Positions 1-7,371 of a stretch of DNA of 23,983 nucleotides are shown here, one piece after another; the first letter of the stretch is position 1, and each line of letters starts with the position of its first letter. The DNA is taken from the NCBI GenBank assembly GCA_031549115.1, contig JAVBQJ010000060.1, positions 1-23,983 on the forward strand, read 5' to 3'. Source of the stretch: JAVBQJ01 sp031549115. GTDB lineage: Bacteria; Verrucomicrobiota; Lentisphaeria; Victivallales; Victivallaceae. The translations under genes were made by a program, and so were the position numbers. A model generated the notes under the pieces. The model ran no database searches, was not told the DNA's origin, and saw only the letters and a program-made list of their open reading frames with translations.

Positions 1-5
1 CGCAT

Positions 6-240
6 CGACCAGCAGAATTCACCTGCTGGACAGTTCGTTACGCCCGCTTCGCGGACTTACTCTTCGCCCGAGAGGGACGAGCCCTCTCGTGTTCGGCTTC
101 GCCCTCGACTCCGTATGACGGAGTGCAGACCGCCGCTGCGCTCGCTGCGTCCTGCGGACTTGCTCTTCCCCCTCGCGCTTTGCGCTCGGTTTCGGCTTCG
201 CCATCGGCTCTATTTGGTTTTTTTATTTTTTAAGAATTTT
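6..240 (-). repeat. Structured intergenic repeat, copy 1 (downstream of the DUF4838 operon)
   Basis: This gap holds no believable gene. It carries several perfect hairpins: CCAGCAG/CTGCTGG at 9-15 and 23-29 with a 7-nt loop, an 8-bp stem at 69-76 and 82-89 with a 5-nt loop, and ACTCCGT/ACGGAGT at 108-124 with a 3-nt loop. An imperfect internal duplication is visible: GCGGACTTACTCTTC at 51-65 recurs as GCGGACTTGCTCTTC at 154-168, and GGCTTCGCC recurs near 95 and 194. Read on the minus strand, the order after the DUF4838 stop codon is an A-rich tract, AATAGAGC, the CTCCGT palindrome, then the CCAGCAG hairpin. A second copy with the same order lies at 12762-12864, also just after the last gene of an operon. 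It could be a 3'-UTR or terminator-like element, or a small non-autonomous repeat. Confidence 0.7.
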
Positions 241-258
241 TATTTACTTTTGAACTGG

Positions 259-2694
259 TCATCCGAGGCCGCCGCCGGGCAGCAGCACGGGGACGTTTTC
301 GGCTTTGACCCCGTCCGGGCGGCCGGAAAAAATGAAGCTCGGCAGGAAGAGTCCGCCCATGCCGAGCTCGGAAAGCCCGGCGCGCCGCACCCGGATCGTC
401 AGCTGGTTTTCCTCGCCGGGACGCAGCTTCCCGGTCAGATCGAAGACCGCCGGCTGCAGAAACGCCCCGACGAATTCACCGGCCGGTTCGCCGTTGCACC
501 ACACTTCGACGATACTGTCGGCGCCGCCGACGAACAACCCGAACTCCGTTTCTCCCGCTTCCGGCGTGAAACGGTGGCGGTACCAGGTCGAACCCCGCAG
601 GTACGCGCCCAGCCCCTGCTGGTCCCAGGTGCTTCGGTAGGTATGGAGCGTCAACAGCTCCCGGTCGTTGATCTCCGGGCGGAAAAAATTCAATTTGTCG
701 CCTTCGTCGAAAGGATCCAGCAATACCGGCAGCCGCTCCGGCAGCCGGTACACGATCCGGTGAGAGCCGGTGGAGTACTTTACCGAGGCTTCCATGAAGT
801 TATTCCAGAACACATCCAGATAGACCAGCGAGTACGGGCAGAGCGATTGCGGATTGCGTTCTATCTCCCGGGTGACGAAGTCCTTGAGCGTCTGCAGGCA
901 GGCGGCCGCCCGTTCGAACTCGAACTCCGAATAAGCCTCGTACATCGTCAGGTACAAATCCAGCGTCTGCAGCGGCAACCGGGCGATGCGCAGGCGTTCT
1001 TGCTGCGCGCCGGTGAGCTCCCGCTCCGCCGCCGCAATGAAAAACGCCTCCGCCCGCGCCAGGAAAGCCCGGTCGAACAGGAATGGCGTTGCCCAATAGC
1101 TTCCCGCCTCCATACCGGCTTCTTCCTGGTGTTTCGCCAGCATCCGGTAATACGCTTCCATTTCCGGAGCCGCGGCGCCGAATGCCTTGCGGCAATAGTC
1201 TTTGAGCACGTCACGGTAATCCTGCGTGACATCCCACAGCAGCTCCGCCTCCAGATAATCGGAGGGGCCGGTGATCGCCCACTCCCGTGAATATTCGGTG
1301 TAGGCTCCGATGACGCCGAGGGCGTGGTAAAAAGGATAATCCTCACCCCAGATTTTCAGTTTGGTGTAAGGCAGCAGGTTGTTGGCCAGATTCCAGTTGT
1401 ACCCCCGGAAGATCATGGTATTGCCCTGCTTTCGGAACAGTTCGCCCCACTGCTCCAGGATACGCTTGTAATAGGGCCGGGTTTTGCTGTACGGCGAACT
1501 TAAACCGTGATAACGCGAATAGCTGATGTCGGCGATATCGATGGTCAGGTGCGGATGCGGTTTGACCCTGGTCGGGAAACCGGCGTGCCAGGAGTAGAGA
1601 AACAACCCCAGATGCAAGTTCGGATACTCCGGCGTCAGCTGTTCCAGCAGATCGTTGGCCATCACAATCAACGGTTCGATGAAATCCGGCGAACCGGTGG
1701 TCGAATCGATCGCCTCCGGCGTCAGCAGCCGCGACTCCGGCGACTGCGAAAAACCGGCCCCGTCGGCCGGGCCGATGGAGATGGAAACCTCCCGGTCCTG
1801 CGGCCAGTGGTGGCGCGTGAAGGTGTCGCGGATGTAGCGCGCCACCATTTTCACCGCTTTGGGGTTGGCGATTTCGATCTGCGGCCCCATCCGCTTGAGG
1901 GAACCATCGGGCTGGAGGACCAGCGCGTACATCTCCGGGTCGGCTTCGAACTCCTCGCGGTAGTCGGTTACCACCTGCCCCCAGGCGTGGCCGTTGCCGT
2001 GGATGGCCATCGGGTGGGTGAATACTTCGAGCTGCAATTTTTTGCGCAGCTTCCAGAGCCGGAATTCGTGATTGAGCTCGTCGCTGCCGGGGACCGAATA
2101 CCACGGAGCGCGAAATTCAAACGAGGGCTTGCTTTGAACCGCCAGTTCGCCGACCGTCAGATCGGGTGTCGAGGGCAGCACCATTCCGGTCGGGCCGGGC
2201 AGCACCCAGTCGCAGCCGAGCCGCTCCAGCAGTTCATAGATGGCGTAAGCCGTGCCGCATTGCCCGGCGCCACTCAGATAGAGCCGGTCGCCTTCGGTTT
2301 CGATGCGGAAAGCTTCGCCGAAGCGGTCGGTGCGTTCGACGGCGATGCCACACTGCTGCGCCAGTGTGCCGATCACGATGGCGGGCCCGGCGATCGCTTC
2401 GGGCGAAGTTACCGGCACGACCTCCAACCGGGCTCCGGTGATCGCTTCGACGTGGTCGACCAGATCGCACAGGGCGGTCCGGAGTTCCAGCCGCTCCGCC
2501 TCGATTTCGGCTGGGCTGCGGAATTCCAGGATATTTCCGTACGCCTGCTTCAGGGTGAAAATTTCCGCCCGGCTTTCTTCGGGCACCGCGTAAATCTTCG
2601 CTTTCGCTTTTCCGTCTTTGACGATATCCATGGCCATGCATGCTCCTGCGTAAATTGAGACTAAGGTTACCATTACCGGGATTCCGATTCGCAT
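259..2694 (-). CDS. Secreted DUF4838 / GH67-N-like protein with C-terminal sugar-binding-like domain
   Basis: The product is 811 aa. It begins with a short signal peptide (MRIGIPVMVTLVSIYAGACMA), so it is probably exported. Residues of about 60-180 resemble the alpha-glucuronidase-type N-terminal domain found before DUF4838 regions (conserved core GTAYAIYELLERLGCDW). A barrel-like middle region follows, and residues of about 690-800 look like a jelly-roll sugar-binding domain (STWYRHRF...VEVWCNGEPAGEF). DUF4838 proteins are generally regarded as glycoside-hydrolase-like, but substrate and activity are unknown. An AGGAGG ribosome site lies 9 nt before the start, and the start is only 1 nt beyond the stop codon of the upstream DUF4838 gene, so translation is probably coupled. 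Odd point: where the other two DUF4838 proteins here carry a C-x-C-x2-C cluster, this one reads SIGPADGAGFSQSPES, with no cysteines. Confidence 0.85.
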   Translation of the reverse strand: MRIGIPVMVTLVSIYAGACMAMDIVKDGKAKAKIYAVPEESRAEIFTLKQAYGNILEFRSPAEIEAERLELRTALCDLVDHVEAITGARLEVVPVTSPEAIAGPAIVIGTLAQQCGIAVERTDRFGEAFRIETEGDRLYLSGAGQCGTAYAIYELLERLGCDWVLPGPTGMVLPSTPDLTVGELAVQSKPSFEFRAPWYSVPGSDELNHEFRLWKLRKKLQLEVFTHPMAIHGNGHAWGQVVTDYREEFEADPEMYALVLQPDGSLKRMGPQIEIANPKAVKMVARYIRDTFTRHHWPQDREVSISIGPADGAGFSQSPESRLLTPEAIDSTTGSPDFIEPLIVMANDLLEQLTPEYPNLHLGLFLYSWHAGFPTRVKPHPHLTIDIADISYSRYHGLSSPYSKTRPYYKRILEQWGELFRKQGNTMIFRGYNWNLANNLLPYTKLKIWGEDYPFYHALGVIGAYTEYSREWAITGPSDYLEAELLWDVTQDYRDVLKDYCRKAFGAAAPEMEAYYRMLAKHQEEAGMEAGSYWATPFLFDRAFLARAEAFFIAAAERELTGAQQERLRIARLPLQTLDLYLTMYEAYSEFEFERAAACLQTLKDFVTREIERNPQSLCPYSLVYLDVFWNNFMEASVKYSTGSHRIVYRLPERLPVLLDPFDEGDKLNFFRPEINDRELLTLHTYRSTWDQQGLGAYLRGSTWYRHRFTPEAGETEFGLFVGGADSIVEVWCNGEPAGEFVGAFLQPAVFDLTGKLRPGEENQLTIRVRRAGLSELGMGGLFLPSFIFSGRPDGVKAENVPVLLPGGGLG

Positions 2695-2695
2695 T

Positions 2696-5194
2696 TTACC
2701 ATACCTCCTGCGGGACCAACAGCTCCTGCGGCGTTCGTGCCAGATAGGGCGGCACCGTCATCAATTGCAGGCTGTCGCCCTGAAAGATGATCTGCCATGC
2801 CTGGCCGGTTTCCCGGAGCTCCGCCGGGACGGCGAAGAAACCGGTTTCGTTGACCTGATGATATCTCTGAACACCCTCCTGGTCGACGAGGGTCAGACGT
2901 CCGTTGAAGTAGCCACCGACCGTATCGGTGCCGGGCGGCAGGTAAATACAGCCCTGCCACGGCGCCATGGCCGTCATCGGCCGGGCACTGGAGGCTTCGC
3001 GCACGGCGCGGGTGCCGGGCGGGTATTCGATCATGGTGCCGCCGTCGTTGGCGCTGAGCTCCAGCCGCTGCGTCCCGGCGAACGGCGAGGCGAAGCGGTA
3101 GGAACGGGCTTCGCCGTCGATCGGCAGCAGCGTTTCGGCGACGGCGGCTCCGGGGAAGGGGTTGTCGCTGGAGTAGAGGCGCAGCACCGCTTCGGGCATG
3201 AAGCTGCGGTAGTGGGGAATGATGCCGTGAAGGATGGTAAATTCCTGCGGCTGCTGCGCCGTGTCCTGATAGTACCATACATCGTAGGGCTGGTTGGCGT
3301 AGCCGTTGAATTCATGGATTTTCGTCAACGGCAGCTGCGGCAGACCGGACGGCGCCGGGACCAGGTTGGTGGAAAAGTTGACCGGCTTGAACGGCAGCGG
3401 CCGGTACTCGGTTTCGGCATGATCGATCCAGGACGCGATTTCGCTCCGCTCGAACGGCGTGGTGTCCTTCCAGTCCGCGCGCAGGTCGCCGTCGGGGAAG
3501 TGTTCCCGGAACGCCGGGCTTTCGACCAGAGTGAGTATCTGTGCCACCAGCGATACCATCATCGAATCGCGCTGGCGGTAGAGGTGGCGGCAGTATGCCT
3601 CGAAGCGCTTCTGCTGTTCATCACCGGCGGCGCGGTTGTAGCTGTAATAGAGCTCCATGTAGCGGACGTAAAGCGCGCAGTCGTCGATGCGCCGCAGCAC
3701 GGCTTCGTCGCCGGAAGCCAGCTCATAAGCCTGCTTCAGAAAGCCGTAAAGCTCCAGGAAATAGGCCTCGGAGATCAACGGCCGCGCGTCCCGGTCGATC
3801 CGGGTGAAATAATCCCGCATGGGGCCGGCGGCCGCGCCGAACGAATTGACGAGGAACTCTTCGATCAATTCTTCGTGGCGCGCGGCGTCTTCGACATCCC
3901 ACAGGTAACGCGAAAGCAGGTAGGCTGTCAGTCCCGTCGGACCGCTGCGGACGGCGGATTCGGCGACGAAGAAACGCATCCCCTGCCGGTGGTATGCGGG
4001 GATCTGGTCGCGCACGTAACCGTGGGAGGCGAAACGGGTTTTGTCCGGCATGTCCCGGTCCCAGGGAGCGACGGCGGCGTATTCGTAGACGCCGGCCAGC
4101 CGGGCGCCCCGGGCGCGCCAGCCGGCGATGGTCTCCTCCGCCGAAAGACCGGAAAAATTCAACCCGGCGGTGACGCTCGGAATCACCCGCGGGTCCACCG
4201 CGACCTTTTCCGGCGGCGCCGCGTGGCTGGAGTAGGCCAGGATACCCACGTAACGCGTCCGCCCGTCCTCCGGCTGCACCGCCTCGGCCACCAGATTGGC
4301 CAGCAGCACCGCGCAGTCCGAGTGACTGCCGATGGCGGCGCAATCGGCGCACTCACACCAGCCCAGTCCGTCGGACGGCTCCATGGAAATGGAAAGCCGC
4401 TCGGGATGGAGCGCCGCCCGTCTCCGGGCGTCCTCCACGATCAATTGCTGCAGCCGCGGGTTGGCGGTACAGAATTTGGAACCGGCACCGGTGCGCTTGC
4501 CGTCGACGAGCGCCAGGCACTCCGGGTTGGCGTCGAAGAATTCCCGGTTGTCCTGATAGATATGCACATACACTTCCAGATTGTCGAAAGGCGTGCCGCC
4601 CATGCGGTTGTGCTTCTCCCACGCCGCGTAAGCCGGCGCGACCGGCGGATACAGCGCCGGGTAAAGCGGCCAGAACCAGCGTTGGTAGAAGTCCGGCGCT
4701 TCACGGCAATCGAGTTCGACATCGATTTCATCCAGCCGCGGCGCGATTTCCCAGTTGGCGCCCGGAAAGTAGTGCCGGTACCCCAGGCGCCGGGCCAGAT
4801 CCCAGATCGCGTCGTCCAGGCCGCGCGGATCGCCGGCGAGAATCAAGAGATTGCCGGAATCGGTTTTCAGAATATAATTTTCATAGTCGGCGAAATCCCG
4901 CATCGCCGTCGGCAGCCCCTCCGCCAACGCCGGGTAATCGGCGGCCAGGCCGACGACGATGGCGCCGCTTCCGGCGGATTCCGAGGCGGTGAGTTCCGGC
5001 GCGACACCGGTCAGGCGCTCCAGCAGGGCGGCCAGTTCATGCGCGGAGCCGCGCGTCGTTTCCGCGGCTTCCGGGGCGTGGACGATGCGAGCACGCCAAT
5101 GGCCGTCGGCGAACAGGGTCACCGGCTGCGCCGGCGCCGCCAGGGCGCTGCCCAGTACTCCCAGAATCAACAGCAGCTTTCCAACTCCCGACAT
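2696..5194 (-). CDS. Secreted DUF4838 domain protein, first gene of the minus-strand operon
   Basis: The product is 832 aa from the chosen start. The frame is open 13 codons further upstream, but the ATG at 5194 is preceded by GGGAGG 6 nt away (5201-5206) and begins a clean signal peptide (MSGVGKLLLILGVLGSALAA), so it is preferred. The N-terminal region resembles the alpha-glucuronidase-type domain (DDAIWDLARRLGYRHYFPG). A DUF4838 core follows with SMEPSDGLGWCECADC, placing cysteines at about residues 280, 282 and 285, a cluster typical of the family. A beta-rich C-terminal region follows. The role is inferred to be degradation or binding of a complex glycan outside the cytoplasm; no substrate can be read from the sequence. 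It shares a transcription unit with the following DUF4838 gene. A promoter and a large inverted repeat lie upstream. Confidence 0.87.
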   Translation of the reverse strand: MSGVGKLLLILGVLGSALAAPAQPVTLFADGHWRARIVHAPEAAETTRGSAHELAALLERLTGVAPELTASESAGSGAIVVGLAADYPALAEGLPTAMRDFADYENYILKTDSGNLLILAGDPRGLDDAIWDLARRLGYRHYFPGANWEIAPRLDEIDVELDCREAPDFYQRWFWPLYPALYPPVAPAYAAWEKHNRMGGTPFDNLEVYVHIYQDNREFFDANPECLALVDGKRTGAGSKFCTANPRLQQLIVEDARRRAALHPERLSISMEPSDGLGWCECADCAAIGSHSDCAVLLANLVAEAVQPEDGRTRYVGILAYSSHAAPPEKVAVDPRVIPSVTAGLNFSGLSAEETIAGWRARGARLAGVYEYAAVAPWDRDMPDKTRFASHGYVRDQIPAYHRQGMRFFVAESAVRSGPTGLTAYLLSRYLWDVEDAARHEELIEEFLVNSFGAAAGPMRDYFTRIDRDARPLISEAYFLELYGFLKQAYELASGDEAVLRRIDDCALYVRYMELYYSYNRAAGDEQQKRFEAYCRHLYRQRDSMMVSLVAQILTLVESPAFREHFPDGDLRADWKDTTPFERSEIASWIDHAETEYRPLPFKPVNFSTNLVPAPSGLPQLPLTKIHEFNGYANQPYDVWYYQDTAQQPQEFTILHGIIPHYRSFMPEAVLRLYSSDNPFPGAAVAETLLPIDGEARSYRFASPFAGTQRLELSANDGGTMIEYPPGTRAVREASSARPMTAMAPWQGCIYLPPGTDTVGGYFNGRLTLVDQEGVQRYHQVNETGFFAVPAELRETGQAWQIIFQGDSLQLMTVPPYLARTPQELLVPQEVW

Positions 5195-5245
5195 CTTTGG
5201 CCTCCCATGGTGGATAAAAACACTTTCAGTCATTCTTTATGGGAT

Positions 5246-5274
5246 AGTATACGGAATATCCGCCGCGAAAGCAA
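5246..5274 (-). promoter_or_regulatory. Predicted sigma-70 promoter of the DUF4838 operon
   Basis: On the minus strand, TTGCTT (5269-5274) and TATACT (5246-5251) are separated by exactly 17 nt. The -10 matches consensus at 5 of 6 positions. The -35 matches only at TTG, which would suit an activated promoter. GGATA/TATCC (5242-5246 and 5257-5261) flanks the -10. The implied transcription start is near 5240, giving a leader of about 45 nt. Confidence 0.5.
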
Positions 5275-5290
5275 GCTTGGGACGGATGGG

Positions 5291-5371
5291 ATATATCACT
5301 TTCTTGCAAAAAATCATTACTCCCTGGCAATCATGCGGGAGTGACGATGATATATCGGGAAAGTGATATAT
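5291..5371. promoter_or_regulatory. Perfect 13-bp inverted repeat upstream of the DUF4838 operon, probable operator
   Basis: ATATATCACTTTC (5291-5303) and GAAAGTGATATAT (5359-5371) are exact reverse complements 55 nt apart. An inner pair, ACTCCC near 5319 and GGGAGT near 5337, extends the symmetry. The element begins about 17 nt upstream of the predicted -35 of the minus-strand operon, a place where an activator or a looping repressor would bind. The half-site TATATCAC resembles TATATCAA, which is present twice upstream of the GntR gene at 22191-23276. Confidence 0.55.
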
Positions 5372-5470
5372 GTTGATTGATGCCGGCGGCCAGGCTTGAT
5401 ATCGAAGTTGCGGATGTTTTCATTTTTCAGCGCCCAATGCGGCCGAATCGGCGGAATTGGAAAAAAGAAG

Positions 5471-5500
5471 AGTAGATAAAAGTAGACAAAAGTAGACAGA
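5471..5500 (+). repeat. Three tandem 10-bp iterons before the DUF3791/DUF3990 promoter
   Basis: Three units of AGTAGAYAAA occur back to back (AGTAGATAAA, AGTAGACAAA, AGTAGACAGA). They end 4 nt before the -35 hexamer at 5505. The 10-bp period places them on one face of the helix, as for cooperative binding of a regulator. The helix-turn-helix protein encoded third in the downstream operon is the obvious candidate; this is inference. Confidence 0.65.
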
Positions 5501-5504
5501 ATAA

Positions 5505-5533
5505 TTGACATTCTTTGTTTTTTGTGGTATTAT
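5505..5533 (+). promoter_or_regulatory. Near-consensus sigma-70 promoter of the DUF3791/DUF3990 operon
   Basis: A perfect TTGACA (5505-5510) and TATTAT (5528-5533) are separated by 17 nt. Transcription would start near 5540. The in-frame ATG at 5537 would therefore lie at or before the transcript start, which argues for the later ATG at 5570 as the first gene's start. Confidence 0.8.
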
Positions 5534-5569
5534 ATCATGGAAGAAGGTCAAATATTGTTGGAGATTGCC

Positions 5570-5800
5570 ATGCCCGATAAGCAAATGAGTCTGGATGAGA
5601 AGAAAGCCGAGTTTCTCTCGTTCTGCATCGAAAATTACAAGTTGAAGCTTGGCGCGGTATCCGGGGCGAAAATCTCCGAATACTTCGATGAGTACGGCGT
5701 TCTGGATTTTCTGCTTGAGAACTATGATCTTTTGCATACGCTCGGGTGTGCCCGGCTAATGGATGAAATCGAACGTTTTCTGAAGAAGCGGGGTGCATGA
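5570..5800 (+). CDS. Small DUF3791 domain protein, candidate antitoxin
   Basis: The product is 76 aa and fills one DUF3791 domain: helical, with FLSFCIENYKLKL, then ISEYFDEYGVLDFLLENYDLLHTLG and DEIERFLKK. DUF3791 proteins are typically encoded directly beside DUF3990 proteins, as here. The start at 5570 was chosen because the promoter -10 ends at 5533 and TTGGAG lies 6-7 nt upstream of this ATG. The last bases overlap the next gene in an ATGA arrangement, so the two are translationally coupled. A small protein made first, in a fixed pair with an ADP-ribosyltransferase-fold partner, is what one expects of an antitoxin or immunity protein. That role is inferred. Confidence 0.82.
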   Translation: MPDKQMSLDEKKAEFLSFCIENYKLKLGAVSGAKISEYFDEYGVLDFLLENYDLLHTLGCARLMDEIERFLKKRGA

Positions 5801-6300
5801 TGAAGTTATATCACGGCAGTCTCATTGAAGTGAAGAATCCGAGAATACTGACTTCGGCGCGTACTGGCGACTTCGGGCAGGGCTTTTATACGACCTCCTG
5901 TTTGCAGCAGGCGCGGCGCTGGGCCTCCATTCGGGCGCAGCAGGAAGAGGCGTGTTCGGGAATGGTGACGGTGTTCGACGCGCCGGATATACTGCTTTCG
6001 AATTCGGAACTGCGCATAAAGACTTTTGCGAAAGCGGATGATTCATGGCTGGATTTCGTGTTGAACAACCGCAGACAGCCGGGATTCGACCATAAATTCG
6101 ATATTGTCGCGGGGCCGGTTGCCGATGACCGGGTTTATGTCTGTTTGAATGCGCTGGAAAGCGGATTTGCGGACCGGCAAACCGTAATCACGCAGCTAAA
6201 AACCTTTGTGCTTGCCGACCAGATTTTATTTCATACGGCAAAATCGCTCTTATTCCTGAAGCACATCGATTCGGAGGCCGTGCCATGCAAACTGAAATAA
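5797..6300 (+). CDS. DUF3990 protein, ADP-ribosyltransferase-like, candidate toxin
   Basis: The product is 167 aa, a normal single-domain length. The family landmarks are visible in order: LYHGS at residues 4-8, DFGQGFYTT at 25-33, FDIVAGPVADDRVY at 101-114 and DQILFHTAKSLLFL at 141-154. The H/R-Y-[E/Q] pattern of these blocks matches the ADP-ribosyltransferase fold to which DUF3990 has been assigned, with H6 and Y31 as likely NAD-contacting residues and the 141-147 block as the third motif. The target is unknown. It overlaps the DUF3791 gene by 4 nt and the next gene by 16 nt, so all three are one tightly coupled unit. There is no signal peptide, so it acts in the cytoplasm. Confidence 0.85.
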   Translation: MMKLYHGSLIEVKNPRILTSARTGDFGQGFYTTSCLQQARRWASIRAQQEEACSGMVTVFDAPDILLSNSELRIKTFAKADDSWLDFVLNNRRQPGFDHKFDIVAGPVADDRVYVCLNALESGFADRQTVITQLKTFVLADQILFHTAKSLLFLKHIDSEAVPCKLK

Positions 6301-6719
6301 CGCCGCAGACACTTCCCTTGCTGATTCCCTACAAAGCCGCGGAAATCACGGTTTCGCTGTTGCGGGACTTGAAACTTGACTTGAAGCAGGCGCTCCTGGT
6401 CTTTTACCGTTCGCGGGCGTATGCCCTTCTGGAAAAGGAATCGACGAAGCTCTGGCAGGCAAGTCCGGAGCAGATTTATATGGAGTATTTCACTCCGGCT
6501 CCGAAGAAACCGCATTATCAGAACGGTCCGATGCACAGCAAACTGACTCCCTTTGCCGGGCAGCTACAGGCATGGCGCAAACAGGGGATGTCGTTTCGGG
6601 CGATAGCGGAAGAGTTGCGCAAACGCGGCTGCGATACGACCCCGCAAAACATCTGCCGGTATCTGGCCCGGGGAAAGCGCGATTCCGATTTGCAACCCCG
6701 TCGCCCGGATGTATGGTAA
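6285..6719 (+). CDS. DUF3791-like protein fused to a helix-turn-helix, candidate antitoxin/autorepressor
   Basis: The product is 144 aa. Residues of about 10-69 form a second DUF3791-type region (KAAEITVSLLRDLKLDLKQA, then LVFYRSRAYALLEKESTKLW). Residues of about 90-130 look like a resolvase-type helix-turn-helix (QLQAWRKQGMSFRAIAEEL, then TTPQNICRYLARG). The start at 6285 is preceded by GGAGG 7 nt away and lies inside the end of the DUF3990 gene. A domain likely to contact the toxin, joined to a DNA-binding domain, suggests conditional autoregulation through the iterons at 5471-5500. The DUF3791 assignment of the N-terminus is made by eye and is weaker than for the 76-aa protein. Confidence 0.75.
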   Translation: MQTEITPQTLPLLIPYKAAEITVSLLRDLKLDLKQALLVFYRSRAYALLEKESTKLWQASPEQIYMEYFTPAPKKPHYQNGPMHSKLTPFAGQLQAWRKQGMSFRAIAEELRKRGCDTTPQNICRYLARGKRDSDLQPRRPDVW

Positions 6720-6756
6720 GGGAATATGTTGAAACAATCCGATTAGGCAGTGAATT

Positions 6757-7371
6757 ATGAAATTTGAAATTTCCGAACAGGACAAAGCGGCGTTTTGCCG
6801 GCAGGCTCCGGAGTTTGTTGAAATCGTCCGGCGCGTGGATCTGACGGGCTTCGAATGTGTCGGCGATCTGTTTTATGCGTTGACGCAAAGTATCGTTTCG
6901 CAGCAGTTGGCGGTCCGGGCCGCCGTGGCGATTTTCGGGCGGGTGGAGGCGCTGCTGGGCGAAATCACCGCGGAAAATCTGCTCGCCGCCGATCGGGAGG
7001 CGCTGCGCGCCTGCGGCCTGTCGGGGCGGAAGATCGAATATCTGCGCGGCATCGCCGAAGCGAAAACCGCCGGGACGGTCGACTTCGCCGCGTTGCCGGA
7101 AAAGTCCGACGCCGCGGTGATCGCCGAACTGGTCAAACTCAAAGGCGTCGGCATCTGGACGGCGGAAATGCTGCTCATTTTCGCGCTCGGCCGTCGCGAT
7201 GTATTGAGCTTCAAAGACCTCGGCATCCGGCGCGGGCTCATGCTGTTGCTCCGGCTCGATGCTCTTTCCGAAACGGAATTCGAAGTCTACCGCCGGCGTT
7301 ATTCGCCCTACGGGACGCTGGCGTCACTCTATTGCTGGCGGATCACGGATGGGGGGCTGCATATCGCATGA
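6757..7371 (+). CDS. DNA-3-methyladenine glycosylase of the AlkA/HhH-GPD family
   Basis: The product is 204 aa. It removes alkylated bases as the first step of base excision repair. The HhH-GPD core is clear: TQSIVSQQLAVRAA near residue 43, GLSGRKIEYLRGIA at 87-100, the helix-hairpin-helix LKGVGIWTAEMLL at 128-140, and the catalytic aspartate in FKDLGIRR (D154). It is shorter than E. coli AlkA (about 280 aa) because the N-terminal domain is missing, as in many compact bacterial homologues. The 3' end overlaps the radical SAM gene by an ATGA junction. It lies 37 nt after the candidate toxin-antitoxin unit and may be read from the same promoter, although functionally it looks separate. Confidence 0.9.
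   Translation: MKFEISEQDKAAFCRQAPEFVEIVRRVDLTGFECVGDLFYALTQSIVSQQLAVRAAVAIFGRVEALLGEITAENLLAADREALRACGLSGRKIEYLRGIAEAKTAGTVDFAALPEKSDAAVIAELVKLKGVGIWTAEMLLIFALGRRDVLSFKDLGIRRGLMLLLRLDALSETEFEVYRRRYSPYGTLASLYCWRITDGGLHIA

Noticed and set aside
19..204. Small open frame of 61 codons on the minus strand in the first repeat
   Set aside because: It lies wholly inside the repeat and is rich in Arg and Ser. The SALRHTE string it encodes recurs in the second repeat copy near 12816, so it reflects the repeat DNA, not a gene.
1507..2658. Plus-strand open frame of 383 codons opposite the first DUF4838 gene
   Set aside because: Antisense shadow with no motifs and no ribosome site; the opposite strand is clearly coding.
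2765..5344. Long open frame (859 codons) on the plus strand opposite the DUF4838 gene
   Set aside because: It is a GC-rich antisense shadow. The minus-strand frame has a signal peptide, a strong ribosome site and family motifs; this one has no recognisable domain and an Arg/Gly/Val-rich composition.
5471..5500. CRISPR-like short repeats
   Set aside because: The units are directly abutting with no spacers and only 10 bp long; they fit operator iterons.
5522..5569. Earlier starts (TTG 5522 or ATG 5537) for the small DUF3791 gene
   Set aside because: Both lie within or at the edge of the promoter, before or at the expected transcription start.
5822..6046. Short minus-strand frames opposite the DUF3990 gene
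   Set aside because: No ribosome site and no motif; the plus strand matches DUF3990 throughout.
6855..7367. Upstream extension of the radical SAM frame inside the glycosylase gene
   Set aside because: The extension is Arg-rich antisense-like sequence. The ATG at 7368 gives the family's standard N-terminus and overlaps the glycosylase stop.
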